Of a stretch of DNA of 64,000 nt, positions 9,147 to 18,959 are shown piece after piece. The stretch covers positions 62,001 to 126,000 of the forward strand of contig NZ_BMOO01000002.1 of assembly GCF_014647115.1 (NCBI RefSeq), written 5' to 3'. The stretch comes from Halarchaeum rubridurum (GTDB taxonomy: Archaea > Halobacteriota > Halobacteria > Halobacteriales > Halobacteriaceae). The notes under the pieces are model-generated. The model worked only from the letters and a program-made list of their open reading frames with translations, ran no database searches and was not told where the DNA came from. The translations under genes were made by a program, and so were the position numbers. The stretch's first letter is position 1, and each line of letters starts with the position of its first letter.

Positions 9147-10664
9147 ATGTCCACTACCAGCGACGACGGCGCGGAGACGGCCGAGTCGATCCGCTCGCGA
9201 CACCGCGAGGCGGCGGACGACGTCGTCCCCGAGCACACGCAGTTGTACATCGGCGGCGAGTGGCAGGACGCCGCGAGCGGCGAGACGTTCGACACGCTGA
9301 ACCCGACGACCGGCGAGGTGCTCGCGTCGGTCGCGCGCGGCGGCGAGGCGGACGTCGACCGCGCCGTCGAGGCCGCGCGGGACGCCTACGACGAGGAGTG
9401 GTCCGAGACGAGCCGCGCCGAGCGACAGGCGATTCTCACGGAGATAGCGGACCGCGTCGAGGAGCACCAGGAGGAGCTGGCGACGCTCGAAACACTCGAC
9501 AACGGCAAGACGCTCATGGAGGCGCGCATCGACGTGGAGGGCGTCGCCGAGCAGTTCCGCTTCTTCGCGGGCGCGACGAACTCCCGGAGCGGCCACACCC
9601 GCGACGAACCCGGCGTCCACGGCGAGGTGATCCGCGAGCCGTACGGCGTCGTCGGCCAGATAATCCCGTGGAACTTCCCGCTGGCGATGGCGTCGTGGAA
9701 GCTCGCGCCCGCGCTCGCCGCCGGCAACTGCTCCGTGCTCAAGCCCGCCGAGCAGACGCCGCTCTCCGTCCTCCGCTTCCTCGAAATCGTCGACGACGTC
9801 GTCCCGGACGGCGTCGTGAACGTCGTCACGGGCTACGGCGAGGAGGCCGGTGACCCCCTCTCGCGCCACGAGGGCGTCCGCAAGCTCGCGTTCACGGGCT
9901 CGACGGCCGTCGGCAAACAGATAATGCGCAACGCCGCGGAGAACGTCACGGACGTCACGCTCGAACTCGGCGGGAAGAGCCCCATCGTCGTCCACGCGGA
10001 CGCCGACCCCGAGGAGGCCGTCGGCGTCATCGCCATGGCCATCTTCGCCAACACCGGCGAGTGCTGTGAGGCCGGTTCGCGGCTCTTCGTCCACGAGGAC
10101 GTCGCCGAGCCGATTCTGGAGGGACTGATTGGTGCCGCCGAGGGGATGACCGTCGGGGACCCCCTCAAGGAGGAGACGGACGTCGGCCCGAAGGTCTCCC
10201 AGGAGCAGGTCGAGCGGACGATGCGCTACCTGGAGAGCGCGAAGGAGGGCGGTGCGACCTTCCTCGCGGGCGGCGACGCGCCCGACGACGAGGCGCTCGC
10301 CGGCGGTTGTTTCGTGACGCCGACGCTCGTCGAGGGACTCGACCACGACCACGAGGCCGTCCAGGAGGAAATCTTCGGCCCGGTCCTCGAAGTCTTCCGC
10401 TGGGACGACTACGACGAGATGATGGAACTCGCGAACGACGTCGACTACGGCCTCGCGGGTGGCGTCATCACGAACGACCTCGAACTCGCCGACCGGACGG
10501 CCCGCGACATCGAGGCCGGCTACATCTGGGTGAACACCTGGCACGAGATGTCGCCCGGCCTCCCCTACGGCGGGTACAAGCAGTCCGGTATCGGCCGCGA
10601 ACTTTCCGTCGAGACGCTCGACTACTACACGCAGGCGAAGTCCGTCAAGTACGGGCTGGAATAA
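9147..10664 (+). CDS. Aldehyde dehydrogenase, betaine-aldehyde type
   Basis: A 505-residue NAD(P)-dependent aldehyde dehydrogenase. Visible family motifs are the cofactor-site IIPWNFPL, FTGSTAVGKQIM, the general-base Glu in LELGGKSP, and the nucleophilic Cys region NTGECCEAGSR, whose Cys doublet resembles the GQxC site of betaine-aldehyde dehydrogenases. QEEIFGPVLEVF is also present. Start chosen at 9147 from the TATA-like box at 9115-9120; the reading frame is open further upstream but without family similarity. Pairing with the divergent GMC enzyme suggests glycine betaine formation, though general aldehyde oxidation cannot be excluded. Confidence 0.85.
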   Translation: MSTTSDDGAETAESIRSRHREAADDVVPEHTQLYIGGEWQDAASGETFDTLNPTTGEVLASVARGGEADVDRAVEAARDAYDEEWSETSRAERQAILTEIADRVEEHQEELATLETLDNGKTLMEARIDVEGVAEQFRFFAGATNSRSGHTRDEPGVHGEVIREPYGVVGQIIPWNFPLAMASWKLAPALAAGNCSVLKPAEQTPLSVLRFLEIVDDVVPDGVVNVVTGYGEEAGDPLSRHEGVRKLAFTGSTAVGKQIMRNAAENVTDVTLELGGKSPIVVHADADPEEAVGVIAMAIFANTGECCEAGSRLFVHEDVAEPILEGLIGAAEGMTVGDPLKEETDVGPKVSQEQVERTMRYLESAKEGGATFLAGGDAPDDEALAGGCFVTPTLVEGLDHDHEAVQEEIFGPVLEVFRWDDYDEMMELANDVDYGLAGGVITNDLELADRTARDIEAGYIWVNTWHEMSPGLPYGGYKQSGIGRELSVETLDYYTQAKSVKYGLE

Positions 10665-10717
10665 CGGCCCGAACGCGGCGGCGAAGCGTTCTTCTCTCCG
10701 CGCGTCCCTCCTCACGT

Positions 10718-11068
10718 ATGCGCGTACACCACGTCGCCTTGGACGTCGCCGACGTCGAGACGACGAGCGCCTTCTACGAGGACGTGTTGGGCCTCGACAA
10801 GACCCGCGAGTTCGAAATCGACGGCGAGCGGAGCTACTGCGTCGGCGGTGGCGGCGGCGGCGAGCTCCAGTTCGTCGAGGTCGACGACCCGAACCGGGGC
10901 GTGAACCACGTCGCGGTCGGCGTCGCGGACCTCGACGCGACCATCGACGCCGCCGTCGCGGAGTGGGACGCCACGGTCGTCCACCACCCGAAGCGCCTCG
11001 ACGGCGGGGACCGCGTCGCGGTGGTTACGGACCCCGAAGGCCACCGCGTCGAACTCATCGAGGAGTGA
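10718..11068 (+). CDS. VOC-family (glyoxalase/dioxygenase fold) protein
   Basis: A 116-residue single-domain protein with the vicinal oxygen chelate pattern. It opens with MRVHHVALDVADVETTSAFY (potential metal ligand His) and the second repeat begins GVNHVAVGVADL, ending VTDPEGHRVELIEE with the C-terminal Glu that ligates metal in many relatives. Members include lactoylglutathione lyase, fosfomycin resistance and methylmalonyl-CoA epimerase enzymes. A short glycine run lies before ELQFVEV. Substrate unknown; it follows the aldehyde dehydrogenase by 53 bp on the same strand. Confidence 0.8.
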   Translation: MRVHHVALDVADVETTSAFYEDVLGLDKTREFEIDGERSYCVGGGGGGELQFVEVDDPNRGVNHVAVGVADLDATIDAAVAEWDATVVHHPKRLDGGDRVAVVTDPEGHRVELIEE

Positions 11069-11372
11069 CGACCGCGGGGTCGTTCCGTGACGCCCTCGCT
11101 CGGTCCGGAGCCACAGTATTCATAAGACAGAATATATGCTACTGAGAGGGTATAGATAGTAGAATCGGATTCCAAAACGGTATCTGAGGGAGTGTATGCT
11201 TTTTCTGTGCCATATTAGGGAAGAGTACAAAAATATAGAAAATAGCACCTTTCTGTTCTTCTAATAGCTAGTTTTCATTCGTGGACGATTCGGCTCCCGG
11301 CTCACCGCCGCGCTGAAAGGGAGTAGTATTACTACTCAGTATGTCTGCGCAGTACACTTACTCAGTATATTT
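11069..11372. other. AT-rich intergenic region between convergent genes
   Basis: This 304-bp gap between two gene 3' ends is visibly richer in A+T than the rest of the window, especially 11110-11280, and has no convincing reading frame. It contains a T run (TTTTT near 11199), an A run (AAAAATATAGAAAAT near 11230), a perfect palindrome at 11321-11337 and two direct copies of TACTCAGTAT (11333-11342 and 11359-11368), 26 bp apart. A partly matching inverted piece TACTGAG is at 11140-11146. It may be a terminator zone, a decayed mobile element or a small RNA locus; nothing decides. Confidence 0.4.
11321..11337. repeat. Perfect 17-bp palindrome
   Basis: GAGTAGTATTACTACTC has two 8-bp arms around one central base. 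It overlaps the first TACTCAGTAT direct repeat and lies 36 bp beyond the stop codon of the minus-strand UDP-glucose dehydrogenase gene. The short one-base centre makes a protein-binding site more likely than an RNA hairpin. Confidence 0.55.
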
Positions 11373-12680
11373 CTACCAGGTAAGTCCCTCGTAGGTGATG
11401 CCGTCGCGGCGCTCGACGACACGGCGGCCGTCGACGACCACGCGGCGGTCCATCGCGTCGAACTCGGTGTCGAGGGCCGCGAACTCGTCCCAGTCGGTGG
11501 TGACGAGCGCGGCGACCGCGCCGTCGAGGGCGGCGGCGGCGGCGTCCACGTACTCGACATCCGGGTAGTGTTCGCGGGCGTTCTCGGTGGCGACGGGGTC
11601 GTACGCGACGACGTCCGCGTCGCGCTCGCGGAGGCCGGCGATGACGTCGAGCGCCCGGGCGTTCCGGACGTCGTCCGTCCCGGGCTTGAACGCGAGGCCG
11701 AGGACGGCGACGCGCTCGCCCGTGACGTCGGCGTGCTCGTCGAGGAGGTCGAGCAGGCGCTCGGGTTGGCGGTCGTTCACCGCTATCGCGGCTTCGAGCA
11801 TCGCCGGGTCGTACCCCGCGTCCGTCGCGGCGGCGGTGATGGCGTGGGTGTCCTTCGGGAAGCAACTCCCGCCCCACCCGAGGCCGGAGCGGAGGAACTG
11901 CGCGCCGATGCGGTCGTCGAGGGCGATCGCCTCCGCGACCTCGTAGGCGTCGACGCCGAACTCCTTGCAGACGTTCCCGATGTCGTTGATGAGCGAGACC
12001 TTCGCGGCGAGGAAGCCGTTGTTCGCGTACTTGACCATCTCCGCCGTCTTCGTGTCCGTCTCCACGACGGGCGGGTCGTCGGCGCGCTCGCGCAGCGGGG
12101 CGAAGACGGCGGCCATGTCCTCGCGGGCGCGCTCGTCGTCCGCGCCGAGGACGACTTTGTCCGGGTCGCGGAAGTCCGCGACGGCGCTCCCCTCGCGGAG
12201 GAACTCGGGGTTCATCCCCACACCGAACGCCTCGCCGGCGGTCTTTCCGGCGGCCGATTCGAGCAACGGCGTGATGGTCTCCGCCGTCGTGCCCGGGACG
12301 ACCGTGCTCTTCACGACGACGGTGTGCCAGCCGTCCTTCTCGGCGAGCGTCTCGCCGAGCGTCTTCGCGCCCGCCTCCACGACGGAGCGGTCGATGCTCC
12401 CGTCGTCGCGCTGCGGCGTCGGCAGGCAGAGGAAGGTGACGTCGGTGTCGAGCACGGCCCCGTAGTCTGTCGTGGCGCGGAGGCGGCCGGTGCCGTCCGG
12501 CCCCGCGTGTGCCGCGACGAGGTCGGCGAGCCCCTCCTCGTGAATCGGCGCGTCGCCCGTATTGAGCGCCTCGACGGTCGCCTCGTCGACGTCGACGTTC
12601 ACGACGTCGTGGCCGAGGTCGGCGAAGCACGCCGCGACCGTCGTCCCGACGTACCCCGAGCCGATGATGCTCACGTCCAT
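11373..12680 (-). CDS. aglM: UDP-glucose 6-dehydrogenase (AglM-like)
   Basis: A 435-residue enzyme of the UDP-glucose/GDP-mannose dehydrogenase family that oxidises a nucleotide sugar to its uronic acid with two NAD+. The N-terminal Rossmann motif is [21 protein letters not shown]; the catalytic Cys is in GGSCFPKD (about residue 273), and [18 protein letters not shown] and [15 protein letters not shown] are family signatures. In Haloferax volcanii the equivalent, AglM, supplies UDP-glucuronate for protein N-glycosylation and works with AglF, whose likely homologue is divergent here. The symbol is by analogy. Start at ATG 12680 removes an unsupported N-terminal extension. Confidence 0.85.
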   Translation of the reverse strand: MDVSIIGSGYVGTTVAACFADLGHDVVNVDVDEATVEALNTGDAPIHEEGLADLVAAHAGPDGTGRLRATTDYGAVLDTDVTFLCLPTPQRDDGSIDRSVVEAGAKTLGETLAEKDGWHTVVVKSTVVPGTTAETITPLLESAAGKTAGEAFGVGMNPEFLREGSAVADFRDPDKVVLGADDERAREDMAAVFAPLRERADDPPVVETDTKTAEMVKYANNGFLAAKVSLINDIGNVCKEFGVDAYEVAEAIALDDRIGAQFLRSGLGWGGSCFPKDTHAITAAATDAGYDPAMLEAAIAVNDRQPERLLDLLDEHADVTGERVAVLGLAFKPGTDDVRNARALDVIAGLRERDADVVAYDPVATENAREHYPDVEYVDAAAAALDGAVAALVTTDWDEFAALDTEFDAMDRRVVVDGRRVVERRDGITYEGLTW

Positions 12681-12798
12681 ACCCGACGGTGGGCGCGGAC
12701 GCTGATGAGGATTCGGTCGGCGGCACGTCGCCGGGGCCGCGCTCTCGTCTCGCCCCGATACGTATATCCCGGCGCGTCGGCGTAGACGGACACATCCG

Positions 12799-13533
12799 AT
12801 GCAAGCCGTCGTACTGGCCGCCGGCGAGGGGACGCGGCTCCGACCGCTGACCGAGGACAAACCGAAGGGGATGGTCGAGGTCGCGGGCCGCCCGCTCCTG
12901 ACGCACTGCTTCGAGCAGCTCGTCGACCTCGGCGCGGACGAGCTCGTCGTCGTCGTCGGCTATCTGAAAGAGCGGATCATCGAGCGCTACGGCGACGCGT
13001 TCGACGGCGTCCCGATCACGTACGAACACCAGCGCGAGCAGCAGGGATTGGCGCACGCCCTGCTCTGCGTCGAGGAGCACGTCGACGACGACTTCATGCT
13101 CATGCTCGGCGACAACGTCTTCGACGCGAACCTCGGCGACGTCGTGCGCCGACAGCGCGAGGACCGCGCGGACGCCGCCTTCCTCGTCGAGGCGGTCGAC
13201 TGGGCGGAGGCGAGCAGGTACGGCGTCTGCGACACGAACCAGTACGGCGAGATCACGGACGTCGTCGAGAAGCCCGAGGACCCGCCCTCGAACCTCGTGA
13301 TGACGGGCTTTTACACCTTCACGCCCGCCATCTTCCACGCCTGCCACCTCGTCCAGCCCTCGAATCGCGGCGAGTACGAACTCAGCGAGGCGGTCGACCT
13401 CCTGATCGAGTCGGGGCGGACCATCGACGCCATCGGTATCGAGGGGTGGCGCGTCGACGTCGGCTACCCCGAGGACCGCGAGCGGGCGGAGGCGCGACTC
13501 GCCGAGGGCGCGGAGGCGGACCCCGGGGCGTAG
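12799..13533 (+). CDS. aglF: Sugar nucleotidyltransferase, UTP-glucose-1-phosphate uridylyltransferase-like (AglF-like)
   Basis: A 244-residue nucleotidyltransferase with the N-terminal signature [18 protein letters not shown], the following [14 protein letters not shown] and the metal-site LMLGDNVF. Length and architecture match haloarchaeal AglF, which forms UDP-glucose from glucose-1-phosphate; thymidylyl transfer is a possible alternative because the families are close. It is divergent from the UDP-glucose dehydrogenase, its logical next step. A TATA-like GTATATCC lies at 12761-12768. The product probably feeds glycan building, including N-glycosylation of S-layer or secreted proteins. 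Confidence 0.8.
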   Translation: MQAVVLAAGEGTRLRPLTEDKPKGMVEVAGRPLLTHCFEQLVDLGADELVVVVGYLKERIIERYGDAFDGVPITYEHQREQQGLAHALLCVEEHVDDDFMLMLGDNVFDANLGDVVRRQREDRADAAFLVEAVDWAEASRYGVCDTNQYGEITDVVEKPEDPPSNLVMTGFYTFTPAIFHACHLVQPSNRGEYELSEAVDLLIESGRTIDAIGIEGWRVDVGYPEDRERAEARLAEGAEADPGA

Positions 13534-13615
13534 CCGCGGCCGACGAGCGGGTCGCGTCCCCGTCCCCCGGCGCGCGACCGACACGAATAAGCGGGCTACC
13601 GTAATACCGTCTCGT

Positions 13616-13825
13616 ATGGACAGGAAGGAGCTCGGATTCGGGTTGTTCGGCGTCGCGGCGCTCGTGGAGATCGTCGCGCTCGCCCTCATCGTCTTCCGCG
13701 GCGTCCAGTCGATGGCGCTCTTCTACGTGATCGCCGGCGCCGCGGTCGTCGCGCTCGGCGCGCTCGGTCTCTACACGCTGGAGGCGTGGCGACACCCGAC
13801 GTCGTCGCACGAGACGACGCACTGA
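13616..13825 (+). CDS. Small two-helix membrane protein
   Basis: A 69-residue protein with two predicted membrane helices (about residues 7-28 and 34-54) separated by a short turn, and a His-rich hydrophilic C-terminal tail (HPTSSHETTH). An AATAAG box at 13585-13590 gives a leaderless start. It resembles small haloarchaeal membrane proteins of unknown function; I do not recognise a family. It follows the nucleotidyltransferase by 82 bp on the same strand. Confidence 0.6.
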   Translation: MDRKELGFGLFGVAALVEIVALALIVFRGVQSMALFYVIAGAAVVALGALGLYTLEAWRHPTSSHETTH

Positions 13826-13929
13826 GACGTCCCGAGGCACCGACGACACACGAACCGCCGTCTCGCACCCGCTTCTCCCCGCTACTGCCTCGCGTAGCGA
13901 CGCCTCGAACGGTCGTTCCGTCCGGCGGG

Positions 13930-15210
13930 CTACGGCCCCGCGTCGGCCGGCCGCCCGTCTTCCGACACCGTCGCGTCTTCGGGCGGTCGGAGAAAGAGCG
14001 CGGCGACGCCGGCGACGACGGCGAGCGCGCCGCCGAGGAGGAACGTCCGGTTCCAGCCGAGGGACGTGACGAGAACGCCGGTGACGGTGCCGCCGAGGAC
14101 GCCACCCCAAATCTTCCCGGAGTAGAGGAGGGCGTAGTTCGCCGAGGAGTGGTCGGTGCCGTAGTACTCGGCGACGACGCTCGGGAAGAGCGTGTACTTC
14201 GGGCTCCAGAAGAACGTGGCGACGACGACGGCGGTCACGAAGACCGCGGGCGTGCCGCGGATTCCGAAGTGGACGACGGCGAAGAGGCCGAGCCCGCAGA
14301 GGACGAACGACGACGCCATCGTGTGTACGGGGTCGAGCCGGTCGGCGGCCTCGCCGAGGACGAGGCGGCCGACGGCGCTGGAGAGCGGGAGGAGCGTCGC
14401 GGCGAGCGTGGCGACGACCGCGGCGAGCCCGAGGTGGTCCGCGTAGTCGACTATCTTCTCGGTGAGCATCAACCCCGACCCGGAGACGGCGACGAACATC
14501 GCGTACATGAGCCAGAACTGCCAGGTTCGGAGCATCTCGCGCCACGTGTACTGGCGGCCCTCCTCGCGGAGCGACGCCTCGCCGTCGCCGCCGTCGAGCC
14601 ACCCCTCGGGGGGGTCGCGGATGACGAACGCGCCGGCGAGGACGACGACGAAGATGCCGAGGCCGACGGCCCGGAGGAGCGAGACGTACGCGCCGTCGGG
14701 CGCCGTGGGGCCGGTGACCGCGCGGACGACCGGCACGAGCGCGGCGGGCCCCGCGGCGAACGCCATCGTCCCGACGCCGGACGTGAGGCCGCGGCGGTCG
14801 GGGAACCACTTGAGCGCGGTGTTGACGGCGACGGTGTAGACGATGCCGACGCCGACCGCGCCGAGCGAGTACGCGAGGTAGACCTGCCAGACGGTGCTCG
14901 CGGACGCGAGCGCGACGTAGCCGCCGCCGGCGAGCGCCGCGGCGAGCGCGCAGATGCCGCGCGGGCCGTGTCTGTCGCGCCACCAGCCGACGGGGAACTG
15001 CGAGCCGGCCTGGAAGACGACGAAGAGCGTGAACACCGTCGAGAGCATCGCGGCGTCGACGCCGAGGTGGCGCGCGACCGGCGAGCGCAGGCTCGACCAG
15101 ACGTACTGATAGGGGCCGACGACGGCCATCATCCCCGCGGCGGCGGCGACGAGCCACCACCGCGAGAACCCGAGTACCTCCCGCGCCCGCGCCCCGTGAT
15201 TCCGGTCCAT
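13930..15210 (-). CDS. MFS transporter, oxalate/formate antiporter (OxlT)-like
   Basis: A 426-residue major facilitator protein with about twelve predicted helices. The first helix is followed by [16 protein letters not shown] and the loop [10 protein letters not shown], a version of the MFS motif A. A Trp/Phe-rich part of the second half ([12 protein letters not shown], then [22 protein letters not shown]) is typical of the OxlT branch, which exchanges small carboxylates. The start at ATG 15210 drops an Arg-rich upstream extension. The divergent gene is nikR, 193 bp away; no shared operator is obvious. Substrate unknown. Confidence 0.78.
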   Translation of the reverse strand: MDRNHGARAREVLGFSRWWLVAAAAGMMAVVGPYQYVWSSLRSPVARHLGVDAAMLSTVFTLFVVFQAGSQFPVGWWRDRHGPRGICALAAALAGGGYVALASASTVWQVYLAYSLGAVGVGIVYTVAVNTALKWFPDRRGLTSGVGTMAFAAGPAALVPVVRAVTGPTAPDGAYVSLLRAVGLGIFVVVLAGAFVIRDPPEGWLDGGDGEASLREEGRQYTWREMLRTWQFWLMYAMFVAVSGSGLMLTEKIVDYADHLGLAAVVATLAATLLPLSSAVGRLVLGEAADRLDPVHTMASSFVLCGLGLFAVVHFGIRGTPAVFVTAVVVATFFWSPKYTLFPSVVAEYYGTDHSSANYALLYSGKIWGGVLGGTVTGVLVTSLGWNRTFLLGGALAVVAGVAALFLRPPEDATVSEDGRPADAGP

Positions 15211-15403
15211 TCGCGTCGCCGCTCGCTTCGACCGGCCGGCGGATAAGCCCCCGGATACGGGCCGCACGGCCGCGACGCGCGACGACCGCTCGTCCGTGAC
15301 GCGTGTCGTCGCGCCCGCCGGTGTCTCCGTCCCTCGCCCGACCCGCGGTGTCCACCCCCGCACCGCAAATCCTTATTACTCGATGGCGTCTGAGTTACTA
15401 ACC

Positions 15404-15823
15404 ATGACCGTCGTTTCCATCTCGATGCCGGACGAACTCGCCGACCGCATCGACGAGTTCGCGGACGAACACGGCTACACGGGCCGCTCGGAGGTCGTCC
15501 GCGAGGCCGCGCGCAACCTCCTCGGCGAGTTCGAGGACAAACGCCTGGAGGACCGCGACCTGATGGCCGTCGTCACCGTCCTCTTCGACTACGAGACGAC
15601 GAACGTCGAGGAGAAGATGATGCACCTGCGCCACGAGAACGAGGACATCGTCGCCGCGAACTTCCACAGCCACGTCGGCGACCACCACTGCATGGAGCTG
15701 TTCATCCTCGAGGGCCGCCTCGACACCATCTCGACGTTCGTCGGGAAGATACGCGCGACGAAGGACACGCTCACCGTCGATTACTCCGTGACGCCCGTCG
15801 ACGACGTCGGCCCGCTCGCCTGA
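15404..15823 (+). CDS. nikR: Nickel-responsive regulator NikR
   Basis: A 139-residue repressor with an N-terminal ribbon-helix-helix DNA-binding domain ([17 protein letters not shown]) and a C-terminal ACT-like metal domain. The nickel site is fully conserved in spacing: His77, His88, His90 and Cys96, the same intervals as His76, His87, His89 and Cys95 of E. coli NikR. With nickel bound, such proteins tetramerise on a palindrome and repress nickel uptake genes. A CTTATTA box at 15372-15378 supports this ATG over one at 15383. A nickel/cobalt importer with a palindromic promoter lies at 46.2-48.8 kb and is its most plausible target here. Confidence 0.9.
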   Translation: MTVVSISMPDELADRIDEFADEHGYTGRSEVVREAARNLLGEFEDKRLEDRDLMAVVTVLFDYETTNVEEKMMHLRHENEDIVAANFHSHVGDHHCMELFILEGRLDTISTFVGKIRATKDTLTVDYSVTPVDDVGPLA

Positions 15824-15901
15824 GGGCCGGCGGCCGACGCCGCATCGCGGCCGCGGCCGCGACGCCGGCACGCTCTTGGCGCTCCGCACGCCCCACACGG
15901 T

Positions 15902-16840
15902 ATGGCACGGAAGGTGCTCTTCGACACCGACCCCGGCTGCGACGACGCGGTGATGCTCGCGGCCGCGCTCGGTCACGACGCCATCGACGTCGTCGGCCTC
16001 ACGACGGTCTGCGGGAACACGACCGTCGAGAACACGACGCGCAACGCCCGCGCGATTCTCGAACTCGGCGGGTACGACGTCCCGGTCGCCCGCGGGTGCG
16101 CCCGGCCGCTCGTCGACGAGCTGACGACGGCGGAGTGGGTCCACGGCGAGGGCGGGATTCGCGGCGACCTCCCGTACCCGGGCGGCGACGTCGGCGACGA
16201 GCACGCCGCGGACGCCATCGTTCGGTACGCCCGCGAGCACGGCGACGACCTGACGATTGCGGCGGTCGGCCCGCTCACGAACCTCGCGCTCGCGCTCGCG
16301 ATGGAGCCCGACCTCCCCGAGATGGTCGACGAGGTCTACGTGATGGGCGGGGCGGCGCTCGCCGCCGGGAACGTGACGCCGGTCGCCGAGGCGAACTTCC
16401 ACAACGACCCCGCGGCCGCGAGCCGCGTCGTGCAGGACGCCGCCGCCCGGATGGTCGGTCTCGACGTGACGAACGACGCGACCGTCCCCTACGAGCGCAT
16501 CGAGTCGTACGAGGAACGCGGTGGCGTCCTCGGGACGGTCGCCGAGTGGCTGCGCTACCCCGCGGACGCCCTCGACGTCCGCGAGAGCGGCCCGTCGATA
16601 CACGACGCCGCCGTCCTCGCGGACCTCGCCGACCCCGACACGCTCGACTTCGCGGACTACTACTGCGAAATCGACACCACCGGCGGCCCCTCGCACGGCT
16701 CCGTCGTCTGCGACCAGCACGGGATCTACGACGAACCGCCGAACACCGCGGTCGCGACCGACATCGACGTCGAGCGCTATCGTGCCGTCGTCACCGAGGG
16801 CCTCGCCGGCTACGCGGAACACGCCGAGTCGGCCGATTGA
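15902..16840 (+). CDS. Inosine-uridine preferring nucleoside hydrolase family protein
   Basis: A 312-residue cytosolic N-ribohydrolase. The calcium-binding Asp cluster [12 protein letters not shown] opens the protein, with Cys in place of the common Ile. [20 protein letters not shown] and the later VYVMGGAA, the NFHNDPAA stretch and a C-terminal IHDAAVLA with the catalytic-site His/Asp complete the family pattern. These enzymes cleave ribonucleosides to base and ribose for salvage. Precise base preference cannot be read. Confidence 0.88.
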   Translation: MARKVLFDTDPGCDDAVMLAAALGHDAIDVVGLTTVCGNTTVENTTRNARAILELGGYDVPVARGCARPLVDELTTAEWVHGEGGIRGDLPYPGGDVGDEHAADAIVRYAREHGDDLTIAAVGPLTNLALALAMEPDLPEMVDEVYVMGGAALAAGNVTPVAEANFHNDPAAASRVVQDAAARMVGLDVTNDATVPYERIESYEERGGVLGTVAEWLRYPADALDVRESGPSIHDAAVLADLADPDTLDFADYYCEIDTTGGPSHGSVVCDQHGIYDEPPNTAVATDIDVERYRAVVTEGLAGYAEHAESAD

Positions 16841-16976
16841 GACTGAGCGGCACGCGCGGTGGTTGGCGATGGCGGGTACGGTGCGCCCGACGAGGTAGTC
16901 CGCGGTGCGCGGTCCGCGCCCCCCGCGCCGTCACGCGTGACGAACGCCTTACCTGTCGGCGCGGCGTAGGCGACGT

Positions 16977-18092
16977 ATGAAGGTCGTGAGCATCGTCGGC
17001 GAGAGCGACGCGGGGAAGACCACGCTCGTCGAGCGCCTCGTCGCGGCGCTGGAGCGTGCGGGCGCGACCGTCGGCACGGTGAAGGGCATCCACCACGCGG
17101 TCGAACTCGACGACCCCGGGAAGGACACCCACCGCCACCGGAGCGCGGGCGCGGCGCGCGTCGTCGGCGTCACGCCGGACCTCACGGCGTCGTTCCGCCC
17201 CGTCGGGAAGGCCGACGGCGGGCCGGACGCGGCGCTCGACCGCGCGCTCGCCGAGTTCGGCGACGACGTCGACGTCGTGCTCGTCGAGGGGTTCTCCGGG
17301 TCGGCGCTCCCGAAGGTCGTCGTCGGCGACCCCGGCGCGAGCGACTACGCCGGCCCCGAGCTCGAACGCGTCCCGGCGCCCGACGACGCGGCCGTGGACG
17401 CGCTCGCCGCCCGCGTGCTCGCCGACGGCGCGGAGCGAGGAACCGACGCGACGACGCTCACCGACCTCACGCACGACCTCACGGCGGAGACGCCGGTCTA
17501 CCCGGGCGACCCCGCGGTATCGGTCACCCCCGCGGCGACGCACGACGACGACGGCTATCGGGTCTCGGCGCTCTCGCTCGGGACGCACGCGGGCACGCAC
17601 GTCGACGCGCCGCGCCACGTCGACCCCGAGGGCGCGACGCTCGGCGCGTACGACCTCGCGGACTTCCGCCTCGACGCGCGGCGCGTCTCGCTCGACGCCG
17701 ACGCCCGCGAACCCATCGGTCCCGAGCGCTTCCCCGACCCGGACGACGCCGACCTCCTCGTCGTCGACACGGGGTGGGCAAAGCGGTGGGGGACGCCCGC
17801 GTACGCCGACCACCCGTACCTCACGGCCGCCGCCGCGTCGTGGTGCGTCGAGCACGACTACCACCTCGCCCTCGACACCTTCGGTCCGGACCCGACGCCG
17901 ACGGCGAACGCCGACCCCGCGGAGCCGACCGGCGTCCCCGCCCACGAGCGCCTGCTCGGCGCGGGCCGCCTCGTCTTCGAGAACCTCACGAACCTCGGCG
18001 CCCTCGGCGAGCGCTTCGCGTTCCGGGCGTACCCCCTGAAGGTCGACGCGGACGGCGCGCCGGTCCGCGCCGTCGCCGAGACGACGGAGTGA
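16977..18092 (+). CDS. Fusion of MobB-like GTPase and kynurenine-formamidase-type cyclase
   Basis: A 371-residue protein with two unrelated domains in one uninterrupted frame. Residues 1 to about 155 match MobB, the P-loop adaptor of molybdenum cofactor guanylation: Walker A GESDAGKTT (8-16), then GTVKGIHHAVELDDPGKDTH and VDVVLVEGF. From about 160 onward it is a cyclase family (PF04199-type) metal-dependent hydrolase with the HxGTHxDxPxH-type motif (GTHAGTHVDAPRHV, about 202-215) and LVVDTGWAKRW. Known cyclase relatives hydrolyse N-formylkynurenine or similar amides. A GTG inside the linker could allow separate cyclase translation, but no stop separates the parts. A link to cofactor supply for the nitrate reductase is speculative. 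Confidence 0.8.
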   Translation: MKVVSIVGESDAGKTTLVERLVAALERAGATVGTVKGIHHAVELDDPGKDTHRHRSAGAARVVGVTPDLTASFRPVGKADGGPDAALDRALAEFGDDVDVVLVEGFSGSALPKVVVGDPGASDYAGPELERVPAPDDAAVDALAARVLADGAERGTDATTLTDLTHDLTAETPVYPGDPAVSVTPAATHDDDGYRVSALSLGTHAGTHVDAPRHVDPEGATLGAYDLADFRLDARRVSLDADAREPIGPERFPDPDDADLLVVDTGWAKRWGTPAYADHPYLTAAAASWCVEHDYHLALDTFGPDPTPTANADPAEPTGVPAHERLLGAGRLVFENLTNLGALGERFAFRAYPLKVDADGAPVRAVAETTE

Positions 18093-18191
18093 GACCGGCG
18101 GGCCAGCCACGTCCTCGGCGGGCGTGACTGAGGTCCGCGACGGCGAGCGCGGAGCGGTGGGCTCAATACCGCGCGCCCGCACCCTCCGGGC

Positions 18192-18857
18192 GTGCTGCCG
18201 GACGTCCTCGCCGCCCTGCCCGTCCGCCCCTTCGCCGTGATGAACGCCGTCGGCCTCGTCGCGTTCGCGCTCGTCGGCGCGACGAAGGCCATCCGCGAAC
18301 AGTTCGACCTCTTCGGCGTCACGGTCGTCGGCCTCGCCACGGCCTTCGCCGGCGGGGCGACCCGCGACGTCCTCGTCGGGCGCGTCCCGCTCGTCCTCCG
18401 GTCGTTCGGCGAGATATCGCTCGCGCTGGTCGGCGTCGCGCTCGCCGTCTGCGCGCACGTCGCGCTCGACGCCGCCGACGAACACCCCGCGACGCTCGCC
18501 GCGGACGGCGTCGGCCTCGCGGCGTTCGCCACCACGGGCGCAATCGTCGCCACGAACGCGGGCGTCTCGGGGTTCGGCGTCGTCGCCGTCGCCACGATCA
18601 ACGCCGTCGGCGGCGGCGCGCTCGCCGACATCCTCCTCGGCCGCCAGCCGTTCGTCCTCTTCGACGACTTCTACGCGAGCTGCGCGCTCCTCGGCGGCCT
18701 CGCGTACTGGCTGACCGCGGGCATCGGCGGCCACCCCGGCCCCGCGGCCGCGGTCTGCGCCGGCGTCACCGTCTGCACGCGGCTCCTCGCCGTCTCGCTC
18801 GACTGGCACCTCCCGACGGCCCAACGCCTCGGACGTCGCTGGCGGCGGCGGCGCTGA
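18192..18857 (+). CDS. TRIC-type/UPF0126 membrane channel protein
   Basis: A 221-residue membrane protein with seven predicted helices arranged as an inverted or tandem repeat. The first repeat has the UPF0126/TRIC signature GGATRDVLVGRVP, and the second has the related GGGALADILLGRQP in which the RD pair is replaced. Prokaryotic TRIC homologues form trimeric monovalent-cation channels. Translation begins at GTG. The C-terminus is strongly basic (RRWRRRR), fitting a cytoplasmic end. Confidence 0.82.
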   Translation: MLPDVLAALPVRPFAVMNAVGLVAFALVGATKAIREQFDLFGVTVVGLATAFAGGATRDVLVGRVPLVLRSFGEISLALVGVALAVCAHVALDAADEHPATLAADGVGLAAFATTGAIVATNAGVSGFGVVAVATINAVGGGALADILLGRQPFVLFDDFYASCALLGGLAYWLTAGIGGHPGPAAAVCAGVTVCTRLLAVSLDWHLPTAQRLGRRWRRRR

Positions 18858-18959
18858 GGGCGAGCTGAGCCGTCGCGTCCGCCGCTAACCGAGGGGCCGT
18901 ATCCGCACGCGACACCGGTTTTCGGACCGTGATACTGCGGACGGACCGGTGTGGGGTCG

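Noticed and set aside
11100-11300. Insertion sequence in the AT-rich gap
   Set aside because: No transposase fragment or convincing terminal inverted repeat pair is visible; only short repeats.
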